Below are positions 6,615 to 7,185 of a DNA stretch of 7,185 nucleotides, in pieces (position 1 is the first letter of the stretch; every line of letters starts with the position of its first letter). The position numbers were made by a program, and so were the translations under genes. The notes under the pieces were generated by a model. The model did no database searches. It was not told the origin of the DNA and saw only the letters and a list, made by a program, of their open reading frames with translations. The stretch lies in the NCBI GenBank assembly GCA_012799535.1, contig JAAZLB010000377.1, positions 1-7,185 of the forward strand. Reading direction: 5' to 3'. Source of the stretch: Bacillota bacterium (GTDB taxonomy: Bacteria; Bacillota; Limnochordia; Darwinibacteriales; Darwinibacteriaceae).

Positions 6615-7185
6615 TGTTAGAAGTAATTGATTTACACGTGAACTACGGTGGCATTAATGCCTTAAGGGGAATTAATCTAACCATCGAAGAAAACCAAATA
6701 GTCACCCTCATCGGAGCCAACGGGGCAGGCAAATCTTCTACCTTAAGAGCAATAATGGGACTGGTAAAGAAATCCCAAGGGAAGGTTTTATATAAAGGGG
6801 AAGACTTCACCACTCTGCCCACCAAGGACATTGTGGCTAAAGGAATTTCCATGGTACCTGAAGGTAGAAGGGTTTTCGCAGATTTGACAGTGGAAGAAAA
6901 TCTAATTCTAGGCGCCTATACCAGAACAGATCGGAAGGCCATCACTAAGGATATGGATAAAGTCTATGACACCTTTCCCAGGCTTAAAGAAAGAAGTTGG
7001 CAAAAAGCTGGAACCCTTTCTGGGGGCGAGCAGCAGATGTTGGCCGTAGGGCGTGCTTTGATGAATAATCCCAAAATCCTTATGATGGATGAACCCTCTT
7101 TGGGGCTAGCACCCCGCCTTGTCAAGGACATCTTCGAGATTATCAACGTCCTCCGGGAGCGTGGTAATACCATTTTACTAGTAGA
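6614..7185 (+). CDS. livF: Branched-chain amino acid type ABC importer, ATPase LivF (partial, runs off right edge)
   Basis: This is the second ATPase of the importer. Only the first 190 codons are present, about four fifths of a usual LivF, because the window ends inside it. The start is GTG at 6614-6616, sharing its first G with the livG stop (TAGTG), which suggests coupled translation. Its first residues, MLEVIDLHVNYGGINALRGI, match the family's normal N-terminus. Walker A is GANGAGKSS (34-42). The Q-loop region is MVPEGRRVF (80-88), with Glu in place of Gln as is normal for LivF. The signature is TLSGGEQQML (134-143), and Walker B ILMMDEP (155-161) carries Glu160. The last visible residues are TILLV, where the switch-histidine region begins; that histidine lies outside the window. 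No truncation or frameshift is visible in the part present. Confidence 0.93.
   Translation, partial: MLEVIDLHVNYGGINALRGINLTIEENQIVTLIGANGAGKSSTLRAIMGLVKKSQGKVLYKGEDFTTLPTKDIVAKGISMVPEGRRVFADLTVEENLILGAYTRTDRKAITKDMDKVYDTFPRLKERSWQKAGTLSGGEQQMLAVGRALMNNPKILMMDEPSLGLAPRLVKDIFEIINVLRERGNTILLV

Noticed and set aside
5844..7185. Urea (Urt) importer instead of a Liv importer
   Set aside because: The gene lengths, the LivH/LivM signatures and the LivJ landmarks fit ordinary Liv proteins, and no urease or nitrogen-control gene is visible. It cannot be wholly excluded without a family search.

Overview
The window looks like chromosomal DNA of a Bacillota-type (Firmicutes) bacterium. The base composition is moderately AT-rich, the ribosome binding sites are strong and purine-rich (AGGAGG class), GTG starts are used several times, and genes are tightly packed. 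This placement comes from general features only. The importer's binding protein has a plain signal peptide rather than a lipoprotein one, which is slightly unusual for a single-membrane Gram-positive and leaves a two-membrane Bacillota lineage possible.

The left part (1-2473) is a small amino-sugar type catabolic module on the minus strand. A LacI-family repressor gene (1427-2473) is followed after a short gap by a NagA-like amidohydrolase gene (197-1360, possibly starting at 1369). A near-perfect 14-bp dyad with a central CG, AGTAATCGATTTCT, occurs three times outside coding sequence: at 16-29, 165-178 and 1399-1412. The first lies just downstream of a good extended -10 promoter that points left out of the window. 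The third lies between lacI and nagA. The simplest reading is that the repressor controls nagA and an unseen leftward gene.

The middle (2474-2768) is a divergent intergenic region. It holds a clear sigma-A type promoter for lacI (TTGACG-17-TAAAAT) with a cre-like dyad (core AAACGTTT) at the expected transcription start. It also holds the upstream region of the rightward operon, where no convincing promoter is visible.

The right part (2769-7185) is a plus-strand livJHMGF operon for an ABC importer of the branched-chain/hydrophobic amino acid family: periplasmic-type binding protein, two membrane permeases and two ATPases. Gaps are 24, 3 and 6 bp, and the last junction is a 1-bp overlap. The order is the usual one and every expected motif is present. 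livF runs off the right edge. No AATCGATT-type operator lies near the liv genes, so nothing in the sequence ties the importer to the sugar repressor. I found no mobile element, CRISPR array, RNA gene or clearly new system. The most interesting signals are the predicted operator set and the unusual NagA subfamily.
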